NCBI GenBank assembly: GCA_947685225.1
Contig: CANTUV010000009.1
Span: 2,728,001 to 2,792,000 of the forward strand
Length of the DNA stretch: 64,000 nt
Reading direction: 5' to 3'
Source of the DNA: Garcia nutans
Lineage: Eukaryota > Streptophyta > Magnoliopsida > Malpighiales > Euphorbiaceae
Within the stretch, counting starts at the first letter, position 1. Every line of letters starts with the position of its first letter. The notes under the pieces were generated by a model. That model did not search any database and was not told the origin of the DNA. It was given only the letters and a program-made list of their open reading frames with translations. Of this stretch, positions 22,203 through 32,691 are shown piece by piece. The position numbers and the translations under genes were made by a program.

Positions 22203-22656
22203 AAATTGGATACTGGAAGAAAATTACAAGAAAAAATTATAAAGGTAGATTTGGAGTCAACTATGCATCAATACATCTAAATAAATATTTATTTTATAAT
22301 TTCTATTATTTAATTAACAAAATTATATATTTTTTATATTAACAAAAAATCTTTCATTTAATTCGAATCAATTCGAATCAAATATAAAAGTGATTATCAA
22401 TAAATTCACCAACCATTAATTAATTATACGAGTCTCGATTTTATTAGATGTATTCTCTTTAAATATGATTTGAAACTTGCTACCAATTGCCAATAGACGT
22501 TACGCTAGAACTAATAGATCCAGCTGAACCCCAATCCAATATGAGAACTGACAGTGACAATAATCGATTTGGAGTTATTGGTTTTTTCTATGGCTAAGAT
22601 TCCAATGATTCAATCCAAAGGATACTTTGAAAATTAGAAGTCAATTGAAGATGATT
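22203..22656 (+). repeat. SufE-5' repeat unit, right part and start of next unit
   Basis: Continues the unit broken by Athila: TTATAAAGGTAGATTTGGAG, CTATGCATCAA, TTCATTTAATTCGAATCAATTC all recur at 57,905-58,050. From about 22,480 (GATTTGAAACTTGCTACCAATT) the next unit starts, equal to 8,567, so the units were arranged in tandem. It stops at GAAGATG (22,656). Confidence 0.6.
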
Positions 22657-23095
22657 TTTTTTTTCTTCCAAGTCCTCATTTTGTTCCCGCCAACCCTTTT
22701 TGAATGCCAATAATTCCAAGCCGTCTTTGACTTGTCATTTAATATGTCCATCAAACTGTGATAACATATAGGTCCAATGCATTAATTTATCTTAAATTTT
22801 CTATTATTTTCTAACTATATATTTTTTTAAATTTTTAAAATTTTAAAATTGCATTTTAAAAAATTATGCATAAAATGTTAAATAATTCCACAATGTTAAG
22901 TATTTGTATATGTATAGTCTTAGTTAAAAATATAGAAAAAGAAAATTTTAATCCAAAAAGGAAAGACACCATAATTAAAATAGGAAAAAAAAGAATAAAC
23001 TTAAATCTTAATTAAAAATTAATATATTAAACTAGAACTAATTGAATCATAATTATTTTAGTTCTTAAAATAATGGCTTAATTTTAACTCTAAAG
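22657..23095. other. AT-rich insert inside the SufE-like leader
   Basis: In other units GAAGATG is directly followed by TAAATTGATAGAAATCATG. Here about 440 bp of AT-rich sequence, plus the left inverted repeat, comes between. No coding frame or recognised element end is seen. Confidence 0.45.
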
Positions 23096-23926
23096 TTAAT
23101 ATCCTTAAATTTTAATTTATGCCAATAAAATTCTTCAACTTTAATTTTTTTCCTGTAATATACTTGATTTCATTTTCAAGCGAGGCAAATTTTACATAGA
23201 CACTATGTGGAGTTAATGTGTTAAAAAATTGACATTTGACTTTCCACACGCGCGTAAATTGATAGATATCATGTTATCTACAATCTCTACTTCTCTTCAT
23301 TCATTCAAAACTATAATCTCTTCTAGAAAATCCATAAATCGTTCCTTTTTTTTTATTTTCTCAAAGTCCATTTATTCCAAAAAATCCCAACAAAAACTCA
23401 ACCTCCTCTGTGTGCATCATTATCAAGCTTTGTTTCTCTTCAATCCATTGAAGAACTTCCTCCAAAGCTTTAAGAAATTGTCAAGCTCTTTCAATCTATA
23501 CAAGAACGTAAAGCTAAATATGAGCAACTAATTTTCTATGGTAAAAATTTAAAACCATTGGATACCCAGTTCAAAACTAGGGGAAATAAAGTAGAGGATT
23601 GTGTTTCTCAAGTATGGATAAGAGCATATTTAGATATGCATAGGAATATTGTATTTAAGGTTGATTCAAATTCAATTCTCACTAAAAGGTTTGCTGGTTT
23701 GCTTATTCAAGGGCTTTCACGCCGGCGAGAGGAAGAGATTGTGAGAAACTAAGTGGAGAAAATGTGATTTTTACATATGTGTGGGAAATGACTTGCCAAT
23801 TTTTTTGATACATGAACTCCACATAGAGTCCACATAGGCTCTGTCTTGCCAAAGTCAAAGATATTATTGGAAAAAAAATAAAGTTAAAGCATTTTATTGG
23901 GACAAATTGAAGTTTAAGAATATTAA
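23096..23926 (+). mobile_element. Long-inverted-repeat element enclosing a SufE fragment (Pack-MULE-like)
   Basis: Two inverted copies of a roughly 155-175 bp sequence flank the SufE-like fragment. Left: TTAATATCCTTAAATTTTAA...CCAATAAAAT...CTATGTGGAGTTAATGTGTT (23,096-about 23,250). Right, read in reverse complement: TTAATATTCTTAAACTTCAA...CCAATAAAAT...CTATGTGGAGTTCATGTATC (23,926 back to about 23,753). Long terminal inverted repeats around host gene sequence is the Pack-MULE pattern. Against it: I see no 9-bp target duplication, and the enclosed sequence starts exactly where the neighbouring host unit breaks off (22,656), so two insertions into an in-place gene remain possible. Confidence 0.5.
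23271..23752 (+). pseudogene. SufE-like (plastid Fe-S assembly) pseudogene
   Basis: SufE proteins activate the cysteine desulfurase SufS/NFS for iron-sulfur cluster assembly; plant versions are imported into plastids. Here ATG at 23,271 opens a Ser-rich, transit-peptide-like start (MLSTISTSLHSFKTIISSRK). A later frame reads SIEELPPKL-stop-EIVKLFQ, ERKAKYEQLIFYGKNLKPLD, TRGNKVEDCVSQVWIRAY and DSNSILTKRFAGLLIQGLS. The CVSQVW segment carries the conserved catalytic Cys. Breaks: a frame change after the transit-like part, a TAA at the conserved LPPKL-x site (about 23,472), and loss of roughly the last 50-60 residues, where the right inverted repeat begins (stop at 23,750). The absence of introns fits plant SufE2-type genes but also a processed or captured copy. 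Confidence 0.8.
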
Positions 23927-25620
23927 TTACATCAATTCAAGAACAATCAATAAAATTAAGCACAGATAATTATAGAATATTTTAAGATCACTATGTCTAG
24001 TTCTTCCCTTCAAGAAAAATTGACCCTAAGCTTGTAGTTTGAAATTGAAAGCACCCATACCAAAATAAATATCTCATATGCAAAAAGGTAGTGACCTTTA
24101 ATTTTTTTTTTGTACAAAGTTAAGAGTACAATTAATATAATAATAATTTTTATATCATTGTAAAGTATAAAATTTATGTAAATTTATTTTTGTTCACATA
24201 AAATACATGTTTAAGATAAATATTAAATAATAAAGGGTGAAAATGAAAAATGAAATAAAAAAACAGTATCACTAATAAAAAATGACAAATTTTTTTAGGA
24301 CATTCCTAAAGGAAAAAAGTAATAATCTTTTTGGAATTGAGGTAGTACTTTAAATATGGTAAAACCCTCATGAAAAAATTGGAACAAACATTTTTCTTTG
24401 AAATTTTAAATGATAAAATTTATTTGTAAAGTATATGCAATAGGAAATCAAAAGGTTTAGGATATACAATGGAAAATTAAAAAGTTTTTAGGGTTTAGCT
24501 TGTAAAAATCCAAGAGTAATGTAGAGATTATTGCCTGAACCACTAAAAATCTAAAAATTTTATTAGACTAACTCTCTAATTCAATAAGTGTTTATAGTTT
24601 ACATTAAACCTTTATAATAGTTTTCAAGGCTAACACTCAACCATAGAAATATATTTAAAAGATTAAAGGCTTAAGAAATGAAAGATTTCTCATCACTTGG
24701 AGTCTTATTTGAAGTTGTATTTATAGACCTCAAACCAATTCTGCCCGTTGGTGAAGTGGACAGAAAAGCACAACTCCAACAGCCATAAAATCTTCTTGAA
24801 TTTCTGTGTCAGACGGTTGTCACAGACGTCGAGCCTTTTTTATGGTCGCAAACTTTATATCTCTAGTATGGCATGTGGCACCTTCTTGTTGGTTCTTCAA
24901 TTATCCATTGAAGCCCTCCAACGACCATATGAATCTCGCGGTCGCACTCTCCACGTCATGGTCACAATCGTCATATTGCAGTCTTCATGTTCACTGCGTT
25001 CATGTTCACTGCGATGGCTTCTGTATCTTCAGGCTTTAGGTTTTATGAACATCATAATTGCTTCTCTTTGAATTCACTGTTAGGTAGTAATTTTTGCTCT
25101 GAGAAAGTTAACACAAAGCTCAATGTGATCTCTTCTATGTGTTTTTGGCTTCTGGCTTTAGCAAGATTGCGAGAGCGAGATCTTGGTGCAGTAGCGGCAT
25201 ACATATGAATAGTATTATATCGTCAAACCCATTTTTGCAAGGGTGACACCATTTGCACTGCCAGAAATCCATTTTCATGGTCACACTCTAATTTTAGCAG
25301 TCGCAATCTTCTATAGACAAGGTTCTTAATGCTTAATGAACTTCAAGTTTCTTTCATTTCAGCTCATTTCAAGTTACATGCCTGCCATATAGACACTCAA
25401 TAAAGCCATTAGAATATTTCAATTTATTTTCTAAGATCAAAATCAAGATGGACCTAAACCTAGGTCCACATATGCCCAATTTTAATATTCTACAATTTTT
25501 AATGTATACTTTATAACTCAATTCTTAGCTTATATAATTTAATGATCATTGAAAATTAACTGTAACATTGAAAATAATTTATTATAGACTTACTGAAGTG
25601 ATACTTTGCCATACCCTGTT
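23927..25620. other. AT-rich sequence and LTR-like debris
   Basis: 23,927-24,500 shows nothing recognisable. 24,500-25,340 resembles a decayed LTR read on the minus strand: a TATTTATAGACC element (24,718) and repeated GTCGCA/GGTCGC/CATGGTCAC motifs (24,840-25,310) like the palindrome-rich block at 48.8-49.2 kb. The 60-107 codon frames in it have no family resemblance. Confidence 0.35.
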
Positions 25621-25966
25621 TGTAACAGCCCAGGCTAGTTGATCGAGCCCGGGTTATTACAATTGGCATTAGAGCCGAGCCTCGTTCCTCTAATCGGTGG
25701 TGGGCCAAACCTCAACTAGGACGTTGAGTCCCTATGGGGGGTGAAAGTACTGAGGGTATTGTTCACTTAGGCAAATCAGACATCGATTAAGTATAAGGTG
25801 TTCGATCTGCATATTAATATGGAAGGACCTCGGTTGTGTAGGATGCGTTTTGAGGTGAAAAGACTGGATCGTAAGCCTCAAAAGCAAAACAGTGCAGGCT
25901 GGCTAAATTAAGACGTGTTGAGCCCAAAGTGGACAATATCCGCTCAACCGAGGCCGGGCTATTACA
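25621..25966 (+). mobile_element. Very small TRIM-like element
   Basis: 346 bp. Left repeat TGTAACAGCCC...GGGTTATTACA (25,621-25,661) is followed by TGGCATTAGAGC (25,664-25,675), 10 of 12 bases identical to the initiator-Met tRNA primer site. The right end TGTTGAGCCC...GGGCTATTACA (25,916-25,966) matches the left repeat at its start and end. No coding sequence. Terminal repeats of only about 40-50 bp are short even for TRIMs. Flanks show no convincing target duplication. Confidence 0.5.
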
Positions 25967-27769
25967 CTGCTTCTAAAGGCATGACAATCTTAAGATCCAG
26001 GTAGACTTAATGCCACCAGGCATTACAAAGAACCACATCTGTTTCAATTCCAACACAGTTTATATTAACTATTTAATATAACAACTAAGCAATCTAGTAA
26101 ACATATTCAATCTTTCACATATCCCTAGTTAAGCCATATAAGTTATCATACATGATTATCACCATATCTCAAATTTACATTCATAAATTCTTAATTTATT
26201 CTTTAATTACATCTATTTCAACACTAAACCACTCAGCTCCTTTCTACTTACTTTCCAAACCTTAGCATTGTCTCTCCTTAACTATAATGCCACTATGCTA
26301 CAAAGCTTATATGGAACGAACTATACCTGCAAAACTACCATAAATAATCTAATGAGCCATTAACTCAATGAGATAATAGTAAATAGAGTAATAAAATGAA
26401 TAGAATATATGATGAAATAGTGAATATCAAGGGAAGAAATCAAGTGTTGTGTAGCTCTCTACTAGCTTTTAGGGTTTCCAATGAAACTTATACTCACAAT
26501 GAGGAAGCAAACTCATTATTGTCACGCTCATCAAATAAAAGAAACTCCAAAATCAAAATTATCAATTTACTAATCATGCAGAATAAATAGAGTTACACTA
26601 GCAATGATAGCATATAATATAATCATATGAGTTTCTAGAGGTGGCTCCCTCAATGTAGCACTTAGCCCCAATTGGCTCTAGAGGTGGCTCCCACAGTGTA
26701 ACACTGAGGCCTGTATTAGAATAACATATAAGGGCAATAACTTTTTCCTTTTAATCGCAGACTTCATGTGCACACAACCTAGTCATTTAACTACCCATTA
26801 GGATTGGGTTTTATCATATGTTTCATGTTACTTATAACTAATCAAGGATCACAACAACTTAATATCACATTAATAAAAGAAAATCAAGAAATCATTGATA
26901 AGGGAATGAGAAGAGGACCGGTGACTTAATGTCCTTTCTTCATATCAACTTATTAAATTCAAGGGGTTCAGTATATATAATGTCCAAGTACAATAGAGAT
27001 TTCAAAACTATTAGGAAGTGCCTTAGCAAGATGTATGATACCTTTCTCAAATTAGGAAAACAAGTAAGATGATGGAGTTGGAAATCAAAGCAACTCAAGA
27101 ATCAATAACTAAAGGTCATATGATTCAAGGTTTAACTCAAATGCTTGAAGCTACATTGTCAATGCTTTTGTACACAAGTGTACATATATATAAATATATA
27201 TAACGTAAGCTATGTTGAATGAATGTAACTCACACAAACTACCTAATTTTAGGTTGAAATAACTTAACTCATGGTCAACAAATGCTAGAACCAGGGAAAA
27301 TGCATGGTCCAAAGAGAATCACATTTTAATCGTGACCATGAATCATGAATGTGAGACTAAGATCACGGCGACGAGATAATTTAGCAACCATGACAAAAAT
27401 TAACTAAAGATGGAACTTAATTACAGTGTGTCTCACAATCAATATCATGGTCGTTATAGTAGTCGTGATAGGCTCCTCACGACTATCATCAAGGCATGAA
27501 ACTATGTTTAAGGGACATAATAAGGATCATGCCCAAAATAATGGTAGCGAGACAAGGGTTCATATGACATATTATGTTTTCTATCAAGTTTCCAAAGTGT
27601 ATATTATACGTTCTTTACTTTCCTTCACTTCTAATGCATTATTAAAATTCTTAAATTCATTTTCAAGGAGTTTCATCTATCTTAATTATATTACTTTATC
27701 ATATTTCAATTTAGTAACCTGAATCCTAGGTATATGTAAGCCCTTCTATCTTAATTTTTATTACTACAA
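25967..27769. other. Decayed LTR-like sequence, no gene
   Basis: No coding sequence recognised. Contains a two-copy minisatellite (26,634-26,712) and, at 27,300-27,500, clustered CATGGTC/GTCGTGA/CACGACTA motifs like those at 24.9 and 48.9 kb. Probably LTR debris on the minus strand. Confidence 0.35.
26634..26712. repeat. 44-bp minisatellite, two copies
   Basis: CTAGAGGTGGCTCCCTCAA at 26,634 repeats as CTAGAGGTGGCTCCCACAG at 26,678, each followed by TGTA(A/G)CACT. Such short arrays are often found inside chromovirus LTRs. Confidence 0.6.
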
Positions 27770-28975
27770 GAAGTGTATATGGAAGAAAATTTGATTCAAT
27801 CTTAAGTACAAAAAGTTGAAGAATTTGCTTTTGTTTGTCATGACACTAAGGATGACCTTGTTTTGCTAACGACTCCTAAAATAGATTTTTTTTTGCCCAA
27901 TGATAATTTTGATGTTTCGGCAGGGATTCAAATTTTCCATGTATTTCATATCCTTAGTATTTGCAAAGAAGAAAAGCAATAACCATGTTTGAAATCGATT
28001 ATCTTTCTTTAACACTTCAAGGTTCGAGGATGAGTTCACATCAATAAATGAAGGATGCCCTTGCCAAGAGAAGCCCCATTATCCTATACTACCTTGATGC
28101 ATGATTCGAGGATGAATAATTTTAAAAGAACTGGACGAATCATTTTTTATGAAAGTATTAGAGGTGAAACAACTTAAAAAAGATATATTTTGTAATTTTC
28201 ATATTAGAGTATATTTGACCTTTGAAGCTTTACTTGAGAAATTGATGATCCTAAAGTTCTATAATGAGAAAGAAATCTTCATGAAATTTTTATAAGATAT
28301 TTCAAGTTTTCCAAAATGGGCTTATTTGTAAAGATCTGATTTCATTTGGGCCTCCAAAAATCTATGAAAATTTAGAACCACAGATCCAAATCGGATGTAT
28401 TTTCTGTCAAGACTAGTTTACTTCAAAAGGCCATAACTTGAGCTTATAAAGTCCAAATCAAGCAATTCAAAAGCCTAAAGTTATTTGCACTTCTAGAGAT
28501 ACATATATTATGAAGAGTCTAAGCATAGATTTAGAATTTATCAGATAGATAATTGGCTTCAAATTTTCTGTATTAATTTTAGTTTAATTCTATTTCCTTA
28601 TTTTGTTAGGATTTGAATAATTTGTTAAGATTTGTTTTATCGTTTTGTAACTAGGTTTAAGGTTAATTATTAGAGGCTATAAATACCTCTTTATTTCTTA
28701 TTGTATTGATAAGTTAACAAGAAGTTTATGGATTAATAAAAGTTAAGAACTTTTGTTCTTGGAAGAGATTTCATCTCTTATTCTTGGTTCTTTCTTGAAT
28801 CAATGTTTTCTATTGTCAAAGTTAACAACTTTGTGATAGATAATTCTAAGGTTCTCTTCCACAGGTTGGAATTAGGTCAAGGATTTGGCAAGAATTTGAT
28901 TTGGCTTTCTAAGAAGTAGCTTCCAAGCATAAAGGCGAGTGGGCCACCAGTTTCGTATACCGATGGTTCACGTCA
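27770..28975 (+). mobile_element. Ty3/gypsy 3' end and 3' LTR remnant
   Basis: From about 28,095 to 28,975 the sequence is collinear with the LTR at 59,782-60,702 (shared GGGCTTATTTGTA/GAGCTTATTTGTA, AAAAGGCCATAACTT, GGTTTAAGGTTAATTATT, GGATTAATAAAAGTTAAGAAC). A TATA box GGCTATAAATACC is at about 28,673. The stretch before it (27,780-28,090; TTCAAGGTTCGAGGATGAG) resembles the end of gypsy pol, so this is a 3' LTR on the plus strand. The LTR ends at GTTCACGTCA. Confidence 0.6.
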
Positions 28976-28984
28976 CTTGATCTG

Positions 28985-29532
28985 TTGCTAAAAGATAGCA
29001 CTAAAGCCGCCTTTTTTCAAAAATTCAATATTAGTGATGGAAAATGATTTGTCGTTAAAATCCCTCACAAAATTTTCAAAAATTTAAATTAGGAACGGAA
29101 TGTATCAGTAGCTAATTTTTTCTTTTAAAAATAAATAATTTTATTCATTATGGACAACTTTTATCCGTTACAAATTCTTTTTCTATTTTTAAATTAAATA
29201 ATTTTATTAGTTAGCAACAGATATTATCGCTCCTAATTAGTGATGACTAGAAACAATCTCTAAAATTTAGCTTTGATTTTTTAGCGATGGATATTTTATT
29301 TCTGTCGCTAAAGTCTTTGTGTGAACAATTGGCACTAGGTTTAATTATAGACTTAGCTACAAATTTCTTCAATCTGTTGCTAAACTTTTGGTCCCAATAT
29401 TAGCTACGATTTTTTCGATTTCTAAATCTATTGCTAATCAATAGTAACTTCATCGAAAATAGTTTTCTTCGCAAATTCATCGCCTTTTAGTGATAGATAT
29501 TTTCCGTTGCTAATTAGTATTTTCTTATAGTG
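28985..29532. mobile_element. CACTA-type element, right end
   Basis: Ends TTTCTTATAGTG (29,521-29,532), the inverse of a CACTA terminus. The 500 bp before it carries many short subterminal motifs of the GCGATGG / CGTTGCTAA type in both directions, as in En/Spm subterminal regions. A matching left end is not certain (ACTACAAGAAG at 27,763 is a candidate). No transposase is seen. Confidence 0.5.
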
Positions 29533-30000
29533 ATACTCGTTGTTTTTCAACCAAATTCCAATGCTTAGACCTCTGAAAACACATTTTCCCAACTATAATA
29601 ATTTTTTGCATATTTTTGTCTTCCTATTTATTTTTTTTATAGGAATTTCAAATGGTGGCGTAGTTTTTGACACTTTGCATGCCCCATGGGATATTTTCTT
29701 TTTTATATGTATTTGGTTCAATATCCTTTTTTTTTTTTGGGCAAATTATTGCCTTTTTTGAAGTAGTTCCCTTACTTGTTGTAATTAGGGTTTCTGCAAC
29801 CCTATACTATATATGGAGTATGATTTTCATACTAGATAATAGCTTTGAATCAATAAAATTTCACAAAGATTTTTTTTCTCTTTTCTTTCTAATTTCTCGA
29901 AATTCATTGAATCAATGATTGTTTGTTTTACTATATTCCTTAGCATTTTTAGACTTGATAAGGTTAAAGAAATTATTATTATTTTGTTTTCCTCACCATC
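29533..30000. other. AT-rich sequence, no gene recognised
   Basis: T-rich, with two overlapping Phe/Ile-rich frames (29,540-29,918) that look like chance frames in low-complexity sequence. Confidence 0.35.
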
Positions 30001-30646
30001 GTTGCTTCAGATTTTAATTAAACTTTATCAGCAAATATTTATGTTGTGGATAAATCTGACGAATTTATCAACAAACAAATAATCTATCAGTAAATATAAT
30101 CTATAACTTATATAAATATAATTTGTCGATGAATTATACATATTTATTGATGACAAATACTTAATTTGTAGGTAAATTTTCTTAATTTTTTATAAGTTAT
30201 AGGTCAAATTTACCAATAAATATATACTTTTTATAATTCTTTTTAGAAGTTTACTAACAGAATAGCTATCTATTGGTAATTATTTACTTTTTAATATATA
30301 TAAATTTACCGGCATAGTATGTATTTATCAGTAAATTTGCAATATATATATATAATTCAAAAAAAATTACCAACGGATGTTGTATTTATGGTTAAAATTT
30401 TCACACTTACCGATAGGCTTTAAATCTATTGATAAATTCAGTTGCAAAATATGGGCATTAAATTTTGGTACTACATTTATCCATAAAAAGAGTTGTCGAC
30501 AAATATTCCGTAGATAGAGTATTGGTAATTTCGATTTTTTTCTTTTTCTTATTATTATTGAAATTAATGGATAATCGGTCAGTGATTGGCAATAAAAAAA
30601 ATATTTCTGCAGCTAAATTTCGTAAGTTCATAGATTCTTGTAGTAA
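30001..30646. mobile_element. CACTA-like non-autonomous element (right end)
   Basis: Rich in ATTTATC.A.AAA/TTTACCGAT repeats and ending ATTCTTGTAGTAA (30,635-30,647), like a decayed CACTA end (TTCTTGTAGTG). The same sequence with the same end lies at 43,397-44,563 (GATTATTGTAGCG), but the spacer after BURP copy 2 (33,960) lacks it. So the insertion happened in one spacer before that spacer was copied. Confidence 0.45.
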
Positions 30647-32160
30647 GCCTTTCTCATTTCATATCATTTCCTTAATTAATTGTTGTCCCCTAATAATTTT
30701 TGCCATACATTCAACGGAATATAGTCTCCACATATAGTAAAATTATGCAGAATAATTCTATTTTATGGACATCCTTAAAATTATTTAATGATTTAAATTC
30801 TACTAATGAATTTAATATATTTCTTTAATTATGATTAATTTATTTTTAAAAAATAATAATATTAGAATTTTAAAAGATTAGGATATAAATTGAAAGAATT
30901 TTTATATTTTTCACTACAAGAAACAGAAGATTATCCGGGAAATATTCTGTCATAATCAAGTTTTTGCAATTAGTAAAGTAATTTACAGACGGACACCTCT
31001 AAAATACAAGATGGGAAAAATCTTATCGATAATAATTTACGATGAGAAGAAGCTTTTGTCAGTTTGTAAGCCGTCCAAAGCCTTCATTTCTCCACCTAAT
31101 ATGAATGGATATTTTAGTTGATTTTTATTTATTTAAGTTAATATACTGTAGCTATACAGTTAGTATTTTTTATTGACTAACTGTTCATTGGTGGAATGTT
31201 ATTTTTTAAATTTTTTTAAATTTTGAGAATTACTCGAGGTATTATAAAGTGCACTTATTCATTATATTTTATCAATGTGAAATATTTAATACATTCTTCT
31301 TACGCTCAGATTTGAGTATATGCAAAAAAATTAAAATATAAAATTTATAGGACTAGATATTTATGGATATTTCAATATTAAAATATTAAATTATAGATAT
31401 GATACTACATTAAGAAAATACACTTTAGCCTAATTTAATTTTAAAAATTATCTAATGAGAAGAGAATTATCCAAATCATTATAAAAAGCATATATTTATT
31501 ATATTTTATAAATATGAGATACTTCATAAAATGATTTTTAAAATTATATTATATTTGTTATACAATTTAAATAATTAAAAATCAATTTATCAAATTACTT
31601 AGAAAACATAGAAAATATAAGGTAAAATATGCAATTATATATACAAAAATAAACTGAAATTAATTTAGATTACTTAATTAGTCTATGGTTGTGAATACTT
31701 ATTTGGAAAGCTGAATTTAGAATACTAAATTGCTAATTAAGTACTAATTAATTTAGAATACTTATTTGCTGTGATCGGTGGAGAAGCTGAAGCACCGGAC
31801 TCCTATGGTTGGCATGGGAAAAACTTCACTGATTTTTGCGCCTTTCAATGGTTTAGTAGTCTAAGACTAAAAAAAGAAACTTTTTTTTTAAATAATTTAG
31901 CATCCTACAATCCTTAAATTGCTAATTAATTTGAAATCATATCGGACAAATTTATTAAGGATAATTTTTTTTTTCTCAAATTTTGAACCGAAGAGATGAG
32001 ACCGATAATTTTTTTTTCTCAAATTTTGAACCGAAGAGATGAGACCTTCTATCATCTCATCTAAATAAAAAAAAAAAAACTTTATTGTTCTGTCTCATAA
32101 TATATACTGTTTAGGAAATTCTAGCGAGCAACTTGCTTCAAAACTCTAACATTAATAATT

Positions 32161-32382
32161 AATAATTCTTTTCATTCACCCAAAATGAACAGGGCAGTTG
32201 ATTAAGTAAAGTTGAATAAATCGATGAGGATATAGAGTTCGAATTTCACTAAATATTTTTTTGAAAAGGGACAATGAGTCTTAACTTGCGATTTACGCTT
32301 CAAACAGAATTAAATCTATACCTAGACCGTTAAACGAATAGGGTTGAAAATACTGTACTGAGAACCAATAATTCTTTTCATT
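32161..32382 (+). mobile_element. SINE-like insertion with 16-bp direct repeats
   Basis: AATAATTCTTTTCATT occurs at 32,161-32,176 and 32,367-32,382, bracketing 190 bp. The homologous place in copy C (46,568-46,581) has this motif once and no insert, so this is a real insertion with target duplication. The insert holds GAGTTCGAATTTCAC, like a tRNA-type B box, about 45 bases after GGGCAGTTGATTAAGT (A-box-like). The size and long duplication fit a tRNA-derived SINE; a poly(A) tail is not seen. Confidence 0.6.
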
Positions 32383-32615
32383 TGAGAAAAAAAAATGCTA
32401 TCTTTATCACTTTAAAATTTAATATTATTTTACAATGTCTACATTCAAGTCTTTCTTTTTACTAAAATATTCCAAATCACTGTCATTTTACTTAACAATT
32501 AGAAATATCATCCAAATGTTTCTCAGTCTTGTAGCTTTCGATCATAATTTTGCAACCTAATAATTTTTTTGTATTTGTTTTTGTTATACGTGTCTCATTG
32601 CTTACCGTTCCCTTA

Positions 32616-32625
32616 TCTATAAATA
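32616..32625 (+). promoter_or_regulatory. TATA box of BURP copy 2
   Basis: TCTATAAATA about 70 bases before the ATG at 32,692; the surrounding block is conserved upstream of BURP copy 1. Confidence 0.55.
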
Positions 32626-32691
32626 ATAGCTTAGATGTTTCATATTTCAATCTATTAAGTTTCTACTTAAGTTTATTAGTTATATTTTTGT

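Larger units (their letters stand above)
30647..32691. repeat. BURP upstream spacer, copy B of a segmental duplication
   Basis: Collinear with about 44,564-46,890 (shared GGAATATAGTCTCCACATATAG, CACTRCAAGAAA, GAGAAGAAGCTTTTGTCAG, GATCGGTGGAG, GCAACTTGCTTCAAAACTC, then the BURP promoter). Copy C has extra tandem repeats; copy B has a SINE-like insertion. A 44-bp stretch is tandemly doubled here at 31,960-32,046 (CTCAAATTTTGAACCGAAGA). Confidence 0.7.

Noticed and set aside
23229..23531. 100-codon frame as an intact small protein
   Set aside because: Only its first part is the SufE-like transit region; it then leaves the SufE frame.
24748..25208. Overlapping 73-107 codon frames as genes
   Set aside because: Unlike any family I know; they lie in LTR-like sequence rich in short palindromic motifs.
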